The notes under the pieces were generated by a model. It worked only from the letters and a program-made list of their open reading frames with translations, was not told where the DNA came from and ran no database searches. The position numbers were made by a program, and so were the translations under genes. From Deltaproteobacteria bacterium (lineage in GTDB: Bacteria > UBA10199 > GCA-002796325 > JACPFF01): a DNA stretch of 64,000 nucleotides. The stretch spans positions 16,314-80,313 of the forward strand of contig JACPFF010000005.1 of NCBI GenBank assembly GCA_016183065.1. The letters are read 5' to 3'. Shown one piece after another: positions 1 to 8,807 of this stretch (within the stretch, counting starts at the first letter, position 1; each line of letters opens with the position of its first letter).

Positions 1-2
1 CG

Positions 3-1154
3 GATCATGAAGAAGGTCGTCAGTATCGGGATGGCCCAACCACGGCGTTTGAGTCGTGGCATGCTGTGCAACTCTCGCCCTATCTGCATTTCACCGCGCA
101 ACCCCGTTTTTCCGCAACCGTTGGCACGGAGGGCGATTGGGCCAATCCCTTTCCGCAACGCCTCTACCTCACTGCGGGGAGCCGGGCCGTGGCGGCCCTG
201 GTCGGACGCACGGCCGTGTTGTGGGGACCCGGCGACCATGGCGGTCTTGCGCTCTCCGATAACGTACGACCGTTGGACCAGCTGCGGATCGGGACACCGA
301 CACCGTTTCAACTTCCCGGCATTTTTCGCCATCTGGGTCACTGGAAAGTGAGTGTCTTGGGCGTGCATTTGGGGAACGACCGCACTATCCCCAATGCCGT
401 GCTGACCGGCTATCGGGTGGACTGGTTGCCACACCGCACGTTCACGTTCGGCACCGAACACCTCGTGATGCTCGGCGGACGCGGGGCCCGTGCACCCAAT
501 GTTGGCGAGGCCATGGCCTCGTTCTTCGGACTCCCCTTTGGCTCGCACCGCAGCGTGGACGCAAATCACATGTTCGCCATTGACCTGCACGCGCGCATTC
601 CTGCGTGGCGCGGCACCAGCCTCTATCTCCAATGGCTACTGGATAACCCATCGACACAGGCTCGACTCCTCTTTGATCACGATGCGGGATGGTTGATCGG
701 CGCCCACATCCCCCGGCTCAGTCATGATGGTCTCTGGACCCTGCGCGCCGAATTCGCACGGATTGGCCGACGCGTCTATCGCCACGAGATCTACACCAGC
801 GGGTGGACACTCAACGGACGGGTCATGGGAGCACCGGCAGGCCCCGATAGTCACCGGCTGGAGGTGCAGCTCGGGCATACCCTCATTCCCCACAGTCACA
901 CCGCGGCGATCGTGCGGGTGACACAGCGGCGCGGGGATCAATATCGCGTGGCCGGTGGAGAGATTGATACCGAGCGCGATCTTCCCGATGAATGGTCGAC
1001 CGCGCTCCTCCTCGATTTTCGTCACACCATGACGCGACACCCGCTGACATGGCGGCTGTGCGGCGGCTACGAGCATGTCTGGAACGCGAATTTTGTCGGC
1101 GGGGAACGGGAAAAAAACGTGCGCGGTGAAATCGGTCTCACGTTGGCGTTGTAG
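3..1154 (+). CDS. Capsule assembly Wzi-like outer membrane protein, 5'-truncated by window edge
   Basis: Frame 3 is open from the first bases (DHEEGRQYRDGPTTAFESWHAVQLSPYLHF...); beta-barrel-like alternating pattern with WGPGDHGGLALSDN and SVDANHMFAIDLH typical of Wzi-family proteins. Confidence 0.6.
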   Translation, partial: DHEEGRQYRDGPTTAFESWHAVQLSPYLHFTAQPRFSATVGTEGDWANPFPQRLYLTAGSRAVAALVGRTAVLWGPGDHGGLALSDNVRPLDQLRIGTPTPFQLPGIFRHLGHWKVSVLGVHLGNDRTIPNAVLTGYRVDWLPHRTFTFGTEHLVMLGGRGARAPNVGEAMASFFGLPFGSHRSVDANHMFAIDLHARIPAWRGTSLYLQWLLDNPSTQARLLFDHDAGWLIGAHIPRLSHDGLWTLRAEFARIGRRVYRHEIYTSGWTLNGRVMGAPAGPDSHRLEVQLGHTLIPHSHTAAIVRVTQRRGDQYRVAGGEIDTERDLPDEWSTALLLDFRHTMTRHPLTWRLCGGYEHVWNANFVGGEREKNVRGEIGLTLAL

Positions 1155-1159
1155 CACTC

Positions 1160-1320
1160 ATGAAAAAACCTCGCACTCCCTGAGGCGTGGGGCCCCACGC
1201 CCCAGCCGCACCGCAGCGCTGAGGGGGATGTGGCGACGACCGAGTCCGGGCACCCGCGAAGCGGGTGGACGAGGAAGTACCCGGAGACGGAGCCGGAGGG
1301 TACGTGAGCCCCTCCAATAG
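1160..1320 (+). repeat. Dispersed structured intergenic repeat (copy R1)
   Basis: Shares gtggcgacgaccgagtccgg.acccgcgaagcgggtggacgaggaagt.ccc...gccggagggtacgtgagcccctccaatag with 48.7 kb; inner hairpin ACCCGC-GAA-GCGGGT. Confidence 0.8.
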
Positions 1321-1332
1321 TTGTCCGCGTCT

Positions 1333-2643
1333 CTACAACAACATCCCCGCGATCGTGCCGGTCATGCAGGTCGCGATGGCGCCGCCCAGCATGGCGCGGA
1401 AGGCGAGGCGCGCCAGGTCCGCACGACGATTCGGCGCCAGCGCCGAGAGCCCGCCGATCTGGATGCCGATCGAGCTGAAATTGGCAAAGCCGCACAGGGC
1501 AAATGTCGCAATGGTCTCCCCCTTGTGGGACAGGAGACCGGCAGCTGTCAGTTTGGTCAGTTCTGCATAGCCGATAAATTCATTCACGCTCAGTTTGATC
1601 CCGATCAGATGACCCACGGCGGTCGCATCGGCGCTGGGCACGCCCATCAAGACCGCGAGCGGTCGGAGCAACGTGCCGAACAGGGTCTTGAGACTCCCCG
1701 GCACCACACTCCCATACCACGTGGCGGCACGGTATTCGCCATCGACCAGCGGCGCGCCGATGAACCGGCCGTCGACCATCGTGTCGATCCACCCGAGCAC
1801 GAGATTCACAAAGGCAATGAGCGCAATAAAGGCAAGGAGCATCGCGCCTACATTGAGCGCGAGATGCAGGCCATCGGTGGTCCCGCGCGCAATCGCATCG
1901 AGGAGATTCGAGCCGACATCGAGTTTCGGGAGTTTTGCATCGCCGGCGGTCTCCGAATGTTCCGTCTCCGGCTGCACGATTTTCCCGATCATCAGGGCGG
2001 CCGGCACGGCCATGCAGCTTCCGACGATCAAATGGGCCGGATTCACGCCCATCTTGACATAGGCACCGAGCACACTCCCGGCGATCGTGGCAAATCCGCC
2101 GACCATGACCGTGAGCAATTCCGACGATGTCAGGCGCGCGAGAAAGGGGCGAATCAGGAGCGGGGCCTCCGTCTGTCCGACAAAAATATTCGCCGTACAG
2201 GACAACGTCTCTGCCCCGGACGTCCCCATGATGCGGCGCATGCCGATGGCCATGATTTCGATGATCCATTGCATAATGCCGAAATAATAGAGCACCGCCA
2301 TAAAAGCGGAAAAAAAGATGATGATCGGCAGGACGCCAAAGGCAAACTGAAACCCGAAAGTGTCGATCATCTCGGAATTGACGATATTGCCGAATAGAAA
2401 CCGGGTCCCCTCGTCCGTGAGTTGGAGGAACGCGCTGACCTTGCCCGCGAACCACTCAATGGCCATGGCCCCGCCGCGCCAGCGTAACAGCATGAATCCG
2501 AGGACAAATTGCATGGCCAGGCCCGTGATAATCATCCGCGGTCTGATCAGGCGCCGATTGGATGAGAGGAGATAGGCACAACCGAGCAAGACAGCAAGGC
2601 CAAGCAGCCCGATCATCCGTTCCATTGATGCCCCTTTCGCCAC
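1333..2643 (-). CDS. Concentrative nucleoside transporter (CNT/NupC family)
   Basis: 436 aa polytopic protein; GTSGAETLSCTANIFVGQTEAPLLIRPF, NEFIGYAEL, ALCGFANFSSIGIQIGGLSALAP are CNT signatures. Confidence 0.93.
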   Translation of the reverse strand: MAKGASMERMIGLLGLAVLLGCAYLLSSNRRLIRPRMIITGLAMQFVLGFMLLRWRGGAMAIEWFAGKVSAFLQLTDEGTRFLFGNIVNSEMIDTFGFQFAFGVLPIIIFFSAFMAVLYYFGIMQWIIEIMAIGMRRIMGTSGAETLSCTANIFVGQTEAPLLIRPFLARLTSSELLTVMVGGFATIAGSVLGAYVKMGVNPAHLIVGSCMAVPAALMIGKIVQPETEHSETAGDAKLPKLDVGSNLLDAIARGTTDGLHLALNVGAMLLAFIALIAFVNLVLGWIDTMVDGRFIGAPLVDGEYRAATWYGSVVPGSLKTLFGTLLRPLAVLMGVPSADATAVGHLIGIKLSVNEFIGYAELTKLTAAGLLSHKGETIATFALCGFANFSSIGIQIGGLSALAPNRRADLARLAFRAMLGGAIATCMTGTIAGMLL

Positions 2644-2757
2644 GAACGTGCCGTATCGATGCTACACGCGCCCCCTATCATCTCCCGTAAACGGCTGTCA
2701 CGAAAGAAAGGGGGAGCGCGATTGACAGCCGTTGACGGATCAGATTATGGACGGCGA

Positions 2758-3144
2758 ATGACCCTTCCCGCATCCGAGAAACGGAAATTTGCACGGCTCG
2801 ATCTGGCGCTCTCTGTCAGTTATGTGCCGCTCGGCGCCCATCAACCCCCGCAGGATCCGCGGGAGGCGCTGAGTAGCGACATCAGCCAAGGGGGCCTCCG
2901 ACTCATGACCCCCACGGCGCTCCCCGTGGGGACAGAGCTTGAGCTCCAGATCACGCTGGAAGGGAACGAACATGCGCCGATCGTGGCGACCGGCGAGGTC
3001 GTGTGGCAGAACAAACTGAGCCCGACGAGCTTCGAAACCGGCGTGACCATTCAAACCATGCCCACGGCGGACCGCTCCCGCTTCATGCAATTTGTCTTCG
3101 ATCAGATGAGCAAGCTGGTCGGTTCCACGGCCGTTCCCGTATAA
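2758..3144 (+). CDS. PilZ domain protein
   Basis: KRKFARLDLALSVSY...DISQGGLRLMTP...GEVVWQN...FETGVTI matches PilZ architecture; ATG at 2758 preferred over upstream start. Confidence 0.75.
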   Translation: MTLPASEKRKFARLDLALSVSYVPLGAHQPPQDPREALSSDISQGGLRLMTPTALPVGTELELQITLEGNEHAPIVATGEVVWQNKLSPTSFETGVTIQTMPTADRSRFMQFVFDQMSKLVGSTAVPV

Positions 3145-3155
3145 GGGATCTTCAT

Positions 3156-3959
3156 TCAACGCATGGACGGAAACTCTGCAGCCTCGAACAACCGTTCGCA
3201 GGTATGTTTGAATCGGTGCCACCAGGAAGAGGCCGGGTCAGGAACCCGCCCTTGTGCCAAGAGGGTCGCAAAGGATTCATACGAGACCGTCAGGGGATCC
3301 CGCGTATCATAGGGATGGAACCGCACGCGCACGGCAACGGGTGTGTCGTAAATCTGTTGCACCCGCTCTGCATCGCTCCCCGCTGGCAGAGAACGCAGCA
3401 TATTGCCATCGACGCAATAGACCCGCACGGTCTCGTCGCGCATGGTCCGTCCCATCATGAAGTTGCCCAATAAAAGATCTTCCGAGGTCAATCCGGCAGC
3501 AGCCATGCGACGCACAACAATATCCACCAATGCCTCAACCTCCATATCTATCGCACGAGACCTCGCAAGCGCTGCCAGCGTCACGCCATAGACACGTTCT
3601 TTCACCAGGAGAAAATCTGGACCCAGGCGATGCAGTCCAAAGGAGCGCGGTCCCACATCCAAGCCGGCCAATCGTCCACTGACGATGGCATCCTCCTCAA
3701 TCGTCGCTTCGCGAGATTGGCCATCACCCATCATCAACATGCCGAATGAATGTATCGCCAACTTGATCACCGCGGAGGGGGCATGGGGATGTTCAAACAC
3801 CTTCCCCAATGAGCCGGCCCCGAGACACCGTAATCGCCTGCCGTTCCACGTCAGGCGCCTCCCGCGCACCTGAATGCCCGACACGTTGTCGGGCTGGCCC
3901 GGGGCACCACTCGGTATCACACAGTGTCGGCGCCAGCCATCCTGTCGGCCACATCGCAT
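3156..3959 (-). CDS. Divergent protein-kinase-like protein; candidate effector
   Basis: Gly-rich loop LGAGSLGKVFEHPHAPSAVIKLA with candidate Lys, LTSEDLLLGNF and VYCVDGN resemble degenerate catalytic and DFG-type motifs; start moved to ATG 3959 because the longer ORF overlaps the promoter-like motif. Confidence 0.5.
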   Translation of the reverse strand: MRCGRQDGWRRHCVIPSGAPGQPDNVSGIQVRGRRLTWNGRRLRCLGAGSLGKVFEHPHAPSAVIKLAIHSFGMLMMGDGQSREATIEEDAIVSGRLAGLDVGPRSFGLHRLGPDFLLVKERVYGVTLAALARSRAIDMEVEALVDIVVRRMAAAGLTSEDLLLGNFMMGRTMRDETVRVYCVDGNMLRSLPAGSDAERVQQIYDTPVAVRVRFHPYDTRDPLTVSYESFATLLAQGRVPDPASSWWHRFKHTCERLFEAAEFPSMR

Positions 3960-3971
3960 GCCCACATTTAT

Positions 3972-4000
3972 ATTATCGGCAGATCGGGAAAAAAGTTGCA
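3972..4000 (-). promoter_or_regulatory. sigma28-like promoter motif TGCAAC-N14-GCCGATAAT
   Basis: Reverse complement reads TGCAACTTTTTTCCCGATCTGCCGATAAT; one of 8 sites with identical spacing. Confidence 0.7.
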
Positions 4001-4134
4001 TGACAGCCGTCAGGGGTGCTTGCGGTCGGGTCTGTTGTCACATAATCATAGGGTTACCAATGGTTCTCCCCCCCTATTTATTATTCTTTGAATTTATGTT
4101 TTGGTATTGCTATCTATTTAATAGTAATACCACA

Positions 4135-4786
4135 ATGAAACAAACTGACCTTACACTCTTGAAAGACTTGCCCTTCTTCTCACTTGCCGCGCTCAAGGGG
4201 CTAGAACGTATTTCCACAAAAGCCCTCTATGGAGAATATCCAGCGTTGGATACGAAAAAACCATCTCATACGGCTAAAAAATGGCCTTTATGTCACCCGG
4301 TGCTATCTTGATCGCGCCGGCAATGATCCGCATTATCGAGAACTCGTGGCCAATACGCTCCTATTTCCCTCCTATCTCAGCACCGAGTACGTGCTGCAAA
4401 AGCACAACCTGTTGACAGACATCTCATGGCCCCTCACCTCGATGACCCTGAAAACACCACGGCGCTTTACCAATCCGTTCGGGAGTTTCATCTACCATCA
4501 CTTACAGCCTCGACTCTATTTTGGTTTCGAAAAACATGGCTATGGTCAGCATCCCATTTACGAAGCCACCATACCGAAAGCCCTCTTCGATCTTTTTTAT
4601 CTGCGCCTCCCCCAGCTGGAGACGACCAATGTGGCCACCATTGAGGAACTCCGATTGACCTGGTCTGAATTGCCACGAAAAGCCTTTGCCGTGTTCTGTC
4701 GGCTGATCACGCAAAGCGGTATTAAGAAAATGGAGCAGATGATTCCGCAGCTCATGGAGGTCTATGATGCCAACGCTCGTCGATGA
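4135..4786 (+). pseudogene. AbiEi-like antitoxin (type IV TA), apparent 1-nt frameshift near 4228
   Basis: Frame 1 gives MKQTDLTLLKDLPFFSLAALKGLERISTKALYG, frame 2 continues ENIQRWIRKNHLIRLKNGLYVT...; joined product resembles AbiEi antitoxins. Confidence 0.65.
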
Positions 4787-5957
4787 ACTGGCACAGGTAG
4801 CCCATGAGGCGAAACACCAGGGGATTTCGAGTGAAGCGATTCGCACAAAACTGAAAGAAACACTGCAGTTCTATGTCCTCGACTTCATCTACAACAGTCC
4901 AAAGTATCAGCACTTGGTGTTTTACGGTGGCACGTGTCTACGCATCTGTTTTCGTTTGAACCGGATGTCAGAGGAGATTGATTTTGAAACGACAACACCT
5001 TTTGACAAAAAACAATTTGCGCACGACGTCTCCCAACACTTTCAACAAAAAATTCAATATCGCAACATGTGCGCTGTCACTCCAGGCGCCAGCCTCCAGC
5101 GGATCGAATTGAAATTTCCTCTGTTACACACCTTGGGTCTCTCTCAACACGAAGCCGCAAATTTGATCGTCAAAGTGGAGGTCAATCAAACCCAACACGT
5201 CTATCCTACGGCGGTCAAAACCGTCTCACAAGATCGGCTGAGCTTCATCATCCGACATTACGATCTCCCCACGTTGATGGCGGGGAAAATGTGTGCCTGC
5301 CTGCATCGCGTATGGGAAAAACGGGGTGTCATCGTCAAGGGCCGCGACTATTACGATTTAGTGTGGTACATGCAAAAGGCTATTCTGCCAAATCGCGAAC
5401 GGCTCGCGGCGTCCGGCACACAGACTATTGGTGGTGCGTTTGAGGAGATTCGCGCAAAGGTACACACGATCAAGCCGGCCCATCTCGTGGCCGACTTGGA
5501 GATTCTTTTTGAAAACTCCGTCTTTCCTCGACGCTGGGCTGCAACATTTTCGGAGGAATTTGAACAATTGTATCAGCAGTATGCAGCCGCTCCATTTGTT
5601 GATGAATGCGATGAAAAAAGCTGGAGCGATTTCGTCAGAGATACGTTTATCGTGCAACTCAAGTACCGCAATCTGAAGGGCCGCTCGCTCACTTTCCGGT
5701 TTCATTTTTCAAAGGAATGGATCGCCAACGAGGCAAGGGAGGAGATGGATACGTTATTAGGCTTATTAAAGCAGAAGATCGGGCGATTCATCGACCACGA
5801 AGATTACCGCAACCTCATTCCGGGAGAATGGCCAGTCAAAATGATGGTGACACACGGAACAAGAAAATTTGACGCAACCTCGATGGTCGCGTTGCGCTTC
5901 CAAGAATTGCAAAACTGTTCATTGCAAGACCTATTAGCGAAACGCGAAACCCTATGA
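4764..5957 (+). CDS. AbiEii/AbiGii-type nucleotidyltransferase toxin
   Basis: LVFYGGTCLRICFRLNRMSEEIDFE nucleotidyltransferase motif; overlaps 3' end of the antitoxin ORF. Confidence 0.85.
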   Translation: MMPTLVDELAQVAHEAKHQGISSEAIRTKLKETLQFYVLDFIYNSPKYQHLVFYGGTCLRICFRLNRMSEEIDFETTTPFDKKQFAHDVSQHFQQKIQYRNMCAVTPGASLQRIELKFPLLHTLGLSQHEAANLIVKVEVNQTQHVYPTAVKTVSQDRLSFIIRHYDLPTLMAGKMCACLHRVWEKRGVIVKGRDYYDLVWYMQKAILPNRERLAASGTQTIGGAFEEIRAKVHTIKPAHLVADLEILFENSVFPRRWAATFSEEFEQLYQQYAAAPFVDECDEKSWSDFVRDTFIVQLKYRNLKGRSLTFRFHFSKEWIANEAREEMDTLLGLLKQKIGRFIDHEDYRNLIPGEWPVKMMVTHGTRKFDATSMVALRFQELQNCSLQDLLAKRETL

Positions 5958-6005
5958 TTCCCCAACAGCGCAAACCCCGCACAGCGACGCACGTGCCGAC
6001 AGACC

Positions 6006-6854
6006 CTATGACCTCGTCTTTGACGAGGGACGCTCTTCGGCAATCGCTCTCTGGCTGAGGGGATAATCCGTGACGACCTCATACGACCTACCGTTGTCCC
6101 TCTCGTTATCCATGTAGGGGATATCCCCGATGAGCGTCCCGGTGGATGGGTCGCGTCGCAGAGTCCCGGTGGAGAACTCCGTCCGGGCCGTTCCGGGATC
6201 GCGAAATGTGTAAGTCTCCGTGGCCGGGTCATATCCGTCAATGAGAATGAGGTGATCGAAGGGATTGGGGCCGCCCCCCTCTTCCGGCCTAAACCGGTGC
6301 ACCACCACTGCCACAGGGAGATGATGCTCCGCGACCATCTTGGTAATTCTCGCGACAGTCTCTCTGGCGTTGTCGGGATTCACCACCAGGCGCCCTTTGG
6401 CAATGGTCGGTCCCTCCAGATTCAGCACCGAGGACGTTTTCCGCAAAGTATCGTTCCCAGGGATCTCGAGTTGCCATTCCGGGGCATGCACCCGGAGGTA
6501 CTCCCTGACCATCTGCCAGACCGCATGCCGGCAATAATAGGTCCCACCATCGGGCAATCTCTTCGGAACCGCCCCCCCCGCCACCCATTTGTATTGGCTG
6601 ATAAACCGGACCGGCAATTGCACCCGTTTTTCCGGGCGGAGCCAGGTCACCCACTGTGCGGCGGTATCTGCGAAACGACCCGCCTGAGACACCACCGCAT
6701 CGGCCGTCGTCTCTACCGCAATTCGGGCAGCAGAGAGCACAATGGTCGCCGGATCCGGAACCCATCGCGCGAGCGAGGCGACGGCGACCCGCACACCTTC
6801 CCGAATGCCGTGCATTGCCTGACGGACCGCTCCGACCCCATCCTCGACCCGCAC
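6006..6854 (-). CDS. C39/papain-like cysteine-peptidase-like protein, candidate effector
   Basis: GGTYYCRHAVWQMVREYL (candidate Cys), FDHLILIDGYDPATETYTFRDPGT (candidate His/Asp); GTG start at 6854. Confidence 0.45.
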   Translation of the reverse strand: MRVEDGVGAVRQAMHGIREGVRVAVASLARWVPDPATIVLSAARIAVETTADAVVSQAGRFADTAAQWVTWLRPEKRVQLPVRFISQYKWVAGGAVPKRLPDGGTYYCRHAVWQMVREYLRVHAPEWQLEIPGNDTLRKTSSVLNLEGPTIAKGRLVVNPDNARETVARITKMVAEHHLPVAVVVHRFRPEEGGGPNPFDHLILIDGYDPATETYTFRDPGTARTEFSTGTLRRDPSTGTLIGDIPYMDNERDNGRSYEVVTDYPLSQRAIAEERPSSKTRS

Positions 6855-6883
6855 GAGGAGACCTTTCTCCCCTTATCTCTTAA

Positions 6884-6914
6884 GGTATCGGCCAATCAGA
6901 TCTCTGGAGTTGCT
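6884..6914 (-). promoter_or_regulatory. Variant sigma28-like motif AGCAAC-N16-GCCGATACC
   Basis: Same half-sites as the other 8 but spacer is 16 not 14; ends about 30 nt upstream of the 6006..6854 gene. Confidence 0.4.
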
Positions 6915-7002
6915 ACGGACTTGGGGCTACGCCAGGAGTGACGCAAAAATACGCAACCCTGCAGCGCCCAGTCGGCGCTCGATTTGGCACCAGGCCATCT
7001 CT

Positions 7003-7077
7003 TGGTGGGTGCGACAGGATTTGAACCTGTGACTTCCACCGTGTGAAGGTGACACTCTACCGCTGAGTTACGCACCC
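7003..7077 (-). tRNA. tRNA-Val (anticodon CAC), CCA end encoded
   Basis: Reverse complement GGGTGCGTAACTCAGCGGTAGAGTGTCACCTTCACACGGTGGAAGTCACAGGTTCAAATCCTGTCGCACCCACCA folds as cloverleaf; loop TTCACAC gives CAC. Confidence 0.92.
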
Positions 7078-7079
7078 AT

Positions 7080-7210
7080 TACTTTCGCGGGCCCGTCCGG
7101 TGCTCGCCGCCTCCGGCGCCTCCGCTCCTGAAGATACCCCCGGACCCCTCGCTCGCGGCCGGCACAGCCGCCGCTCGCTTCCCCCATCTTCGGTACTTTC
7201 GGGGGCCCGT
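7080..7210. repeat. GC-rich mosaic intergenic element bounded by imperfect direct repeats
   Basis: tactttcgcgggcccgt (7080-7096) and tactttcgggggcccgt (7194-7210) flank palindrome-rich sequence directly next to the tRNA. Confidence 0.55.
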
Positions 7211-7294
7211 TCGTAGCGCAGGCGCCACCGGAATGCAAGGGCCCCCTTTTCCCCCTTGATCCGCCCCTTCCTGCTTGGTAGGGCTCATGCCGCG

Positions 7295-7891
7295 ATGACA
7301 GAGAACATCCTCGTGCTCGATCTCGAGACGAAGACCATCTTTGGTGATCACAGTGACCGTCGACCGGAATCGCTCGGCGTCAGCGTGGTCGGAACCTATT
7401 GTTATCGCAGTGACACCTACCGGATTTATGACGAGGCCGAAATCGGGGCTCTGGAACATCGCTTATCCGACAAGCCATTGGTCGTGGGGTTCAATATCCG
7501 CCGCTTTGACATGCCCGTGTTGAAACCGTACCTCCATTTTGATCCGGCCGCGCTCCCCATGCTCGACATATTGGAAATCATCCATGGCATCCTCGGCCAT
7601 CGCGTCAGCCTGGAGAGCATTGCCCAGGCCACACTTGGCGCGGGAAAATCGGGGACGGGATTGGATGCTGTCGAATATTATCGCACCGGAGCCATGGACA
7701 AATTACGGCAGTATTGTCTTGATGATGTCAAAGTCACGCGTCAAATCTTTGAATATGGTGCGGAGCACCACGAACTCTTCTATCTGAAAAAGTTCGACCG
7801 CTCAAAGGCGCGTGTCCCCGTGGCATGGGAGGTTGCGCACCCCGATGCCACCAGTGCCGAGGCCGCACAAATCGGCCTCTTTACCGTGTGA
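7295..7891 (+). CDS. RNase H-like 3'-5' exonuclease (YprB-type ribonuclease H-like)
   Basis: ILVLDLETK, VGFNIRRFDMPVL, YCLDDVKVTRQIFEYG DEDD-type exonuclease motifs. Confidence 0.7.
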   Translation: MTENILVLDLETKTIFGDHSDRRPESLGVSVVGTYCYRSDTYRIYDEAEIGALEHRLSDKPLVVGFNIRRFDMPVLKPYLHFDPAALPMLDILEIIHGILGHRVSLESIAQATLGAGKSGTGLDAVEYYRTGAMDKLRQYCLDDVKVTRQIFEYGAEHHELFYLKKFDRSKARVPVAWEVAHPDATSAEAAQIGLFTV

Positions 7892-7907
7892 AGAAGGAAC
7901 AGCCCCC

Positions 7908-8783
7908 ATGACCCGGAAACAACAGATCACGATTGCCCACTCGCCCGATGCCGACGATGCCTTTATGTTTTATGGATTGGCCGCCGGTCATGTGGGGCAT
8001 CCAGATATCGCATATACCCATGTCCTGCGCGATATTCAAACGCTGAACGAATCGGCCCGCGAGGGGCGCTATGCCGTCACCGCCCTTTCGGTGCATGCCT
8101 ATGCCTATGTCAGCGACCGCTATGCCCTGCTCCGCAGCGGGGCGAGCATGGGGGAAGCCGACTATGGCCCCATGGTGGTCGCCCGTTCGCCGATGAAGCG
8201 CGAGGTGCTCCGCAAGACGGTCATTGCGATTCCGGGCTCCCTCACCACGGCGACGCTCCTCCTGCACCTGGCCTTCGCACACTCCGAAGACGGCGCGGGG
8301 CCCTCCGGCCCGCCGCTTGAAACCATCCCCCTCCCGTTTGATCAGATTCTGCCGGCCGTGGTTGCGGGAAAAGTGGCGGCCGGACTCCTCATTCATGAAG
8401 GCCAATTGACGTATGCACAATCCGGTCTGGTCAATGTCCTCCCGCTCTACACGTGGTGGCACGAGACCTATCACCTCCCGATGCCACTCGGGGTGAACGG
8501 GATCCGGCGGGATCTCGATCCCCTGTTGCAACAGCAGATTGCGCGGGACCTGCGGGCCTCGATCGAGTACGGTCTGGCGCATCGGGAGGCCGCGTTGACC
8601 CATGCCGCACGCTATGCCGACGGTATGGCCCCCGCGCTGATCGATCGCTTCGTCGGCATGTATGTCAATCACCGGACCGTGGCCATGGGCGATGCAGAGG
8701 CAACGGCGATTGCCACGCTCCTCGATGTCGCGAACGGGCACGGGTTGATTCCCGCGCGCCCATCGCTGGCATGGGTGGGATAA
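7908..8783 (+). CDS. MqnA/MqnD-family menaquinone (futalosine pathway) enzyme, probably 1,4-dihydroxy-6-naphthoate synthase-like
   Basis: ITIAHSPDADDAFMFYGLA...GEADYGPMVVARSP...IPGSLTTATLLL...LIHEGQLTYAQSGL; same neighbourhood as mqnC. Confidence 0.72.
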   Translation: MTRKQQITIAHSPDADDAFMFYGLAAGHVGHPDIAYTHVLRDIQTLNESAREGRYAVTALSVHAYAYVSDRYALLRSGASMGEADYGPMVVARSPMKREVLRKTVIAIPGSLTTATLLLHLAFAHSEDGAGPSGPPLETIPLPFDQILPAVVAGKVAAGLLIHEGQLTYAQSGLVNVLPLYTWWHETYHLPMPLGVNGIRRDLDPLLQQQIARDLRASIEYGLAHREAALTHAARYADGMAPALIDRFVGMYVNHRTVAMGDAEATAIATLLDVANGHGLIPARPSLAWVG

Positions 8784-8807
8784 CGGCAAGAGAGCGATGG
8801 AAGAACT

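Noticed and set aside
254-264. CCGATAACG within the Wzi-like coding region
   Set aside because: Inside coding sequence with no matching -35 half-site.
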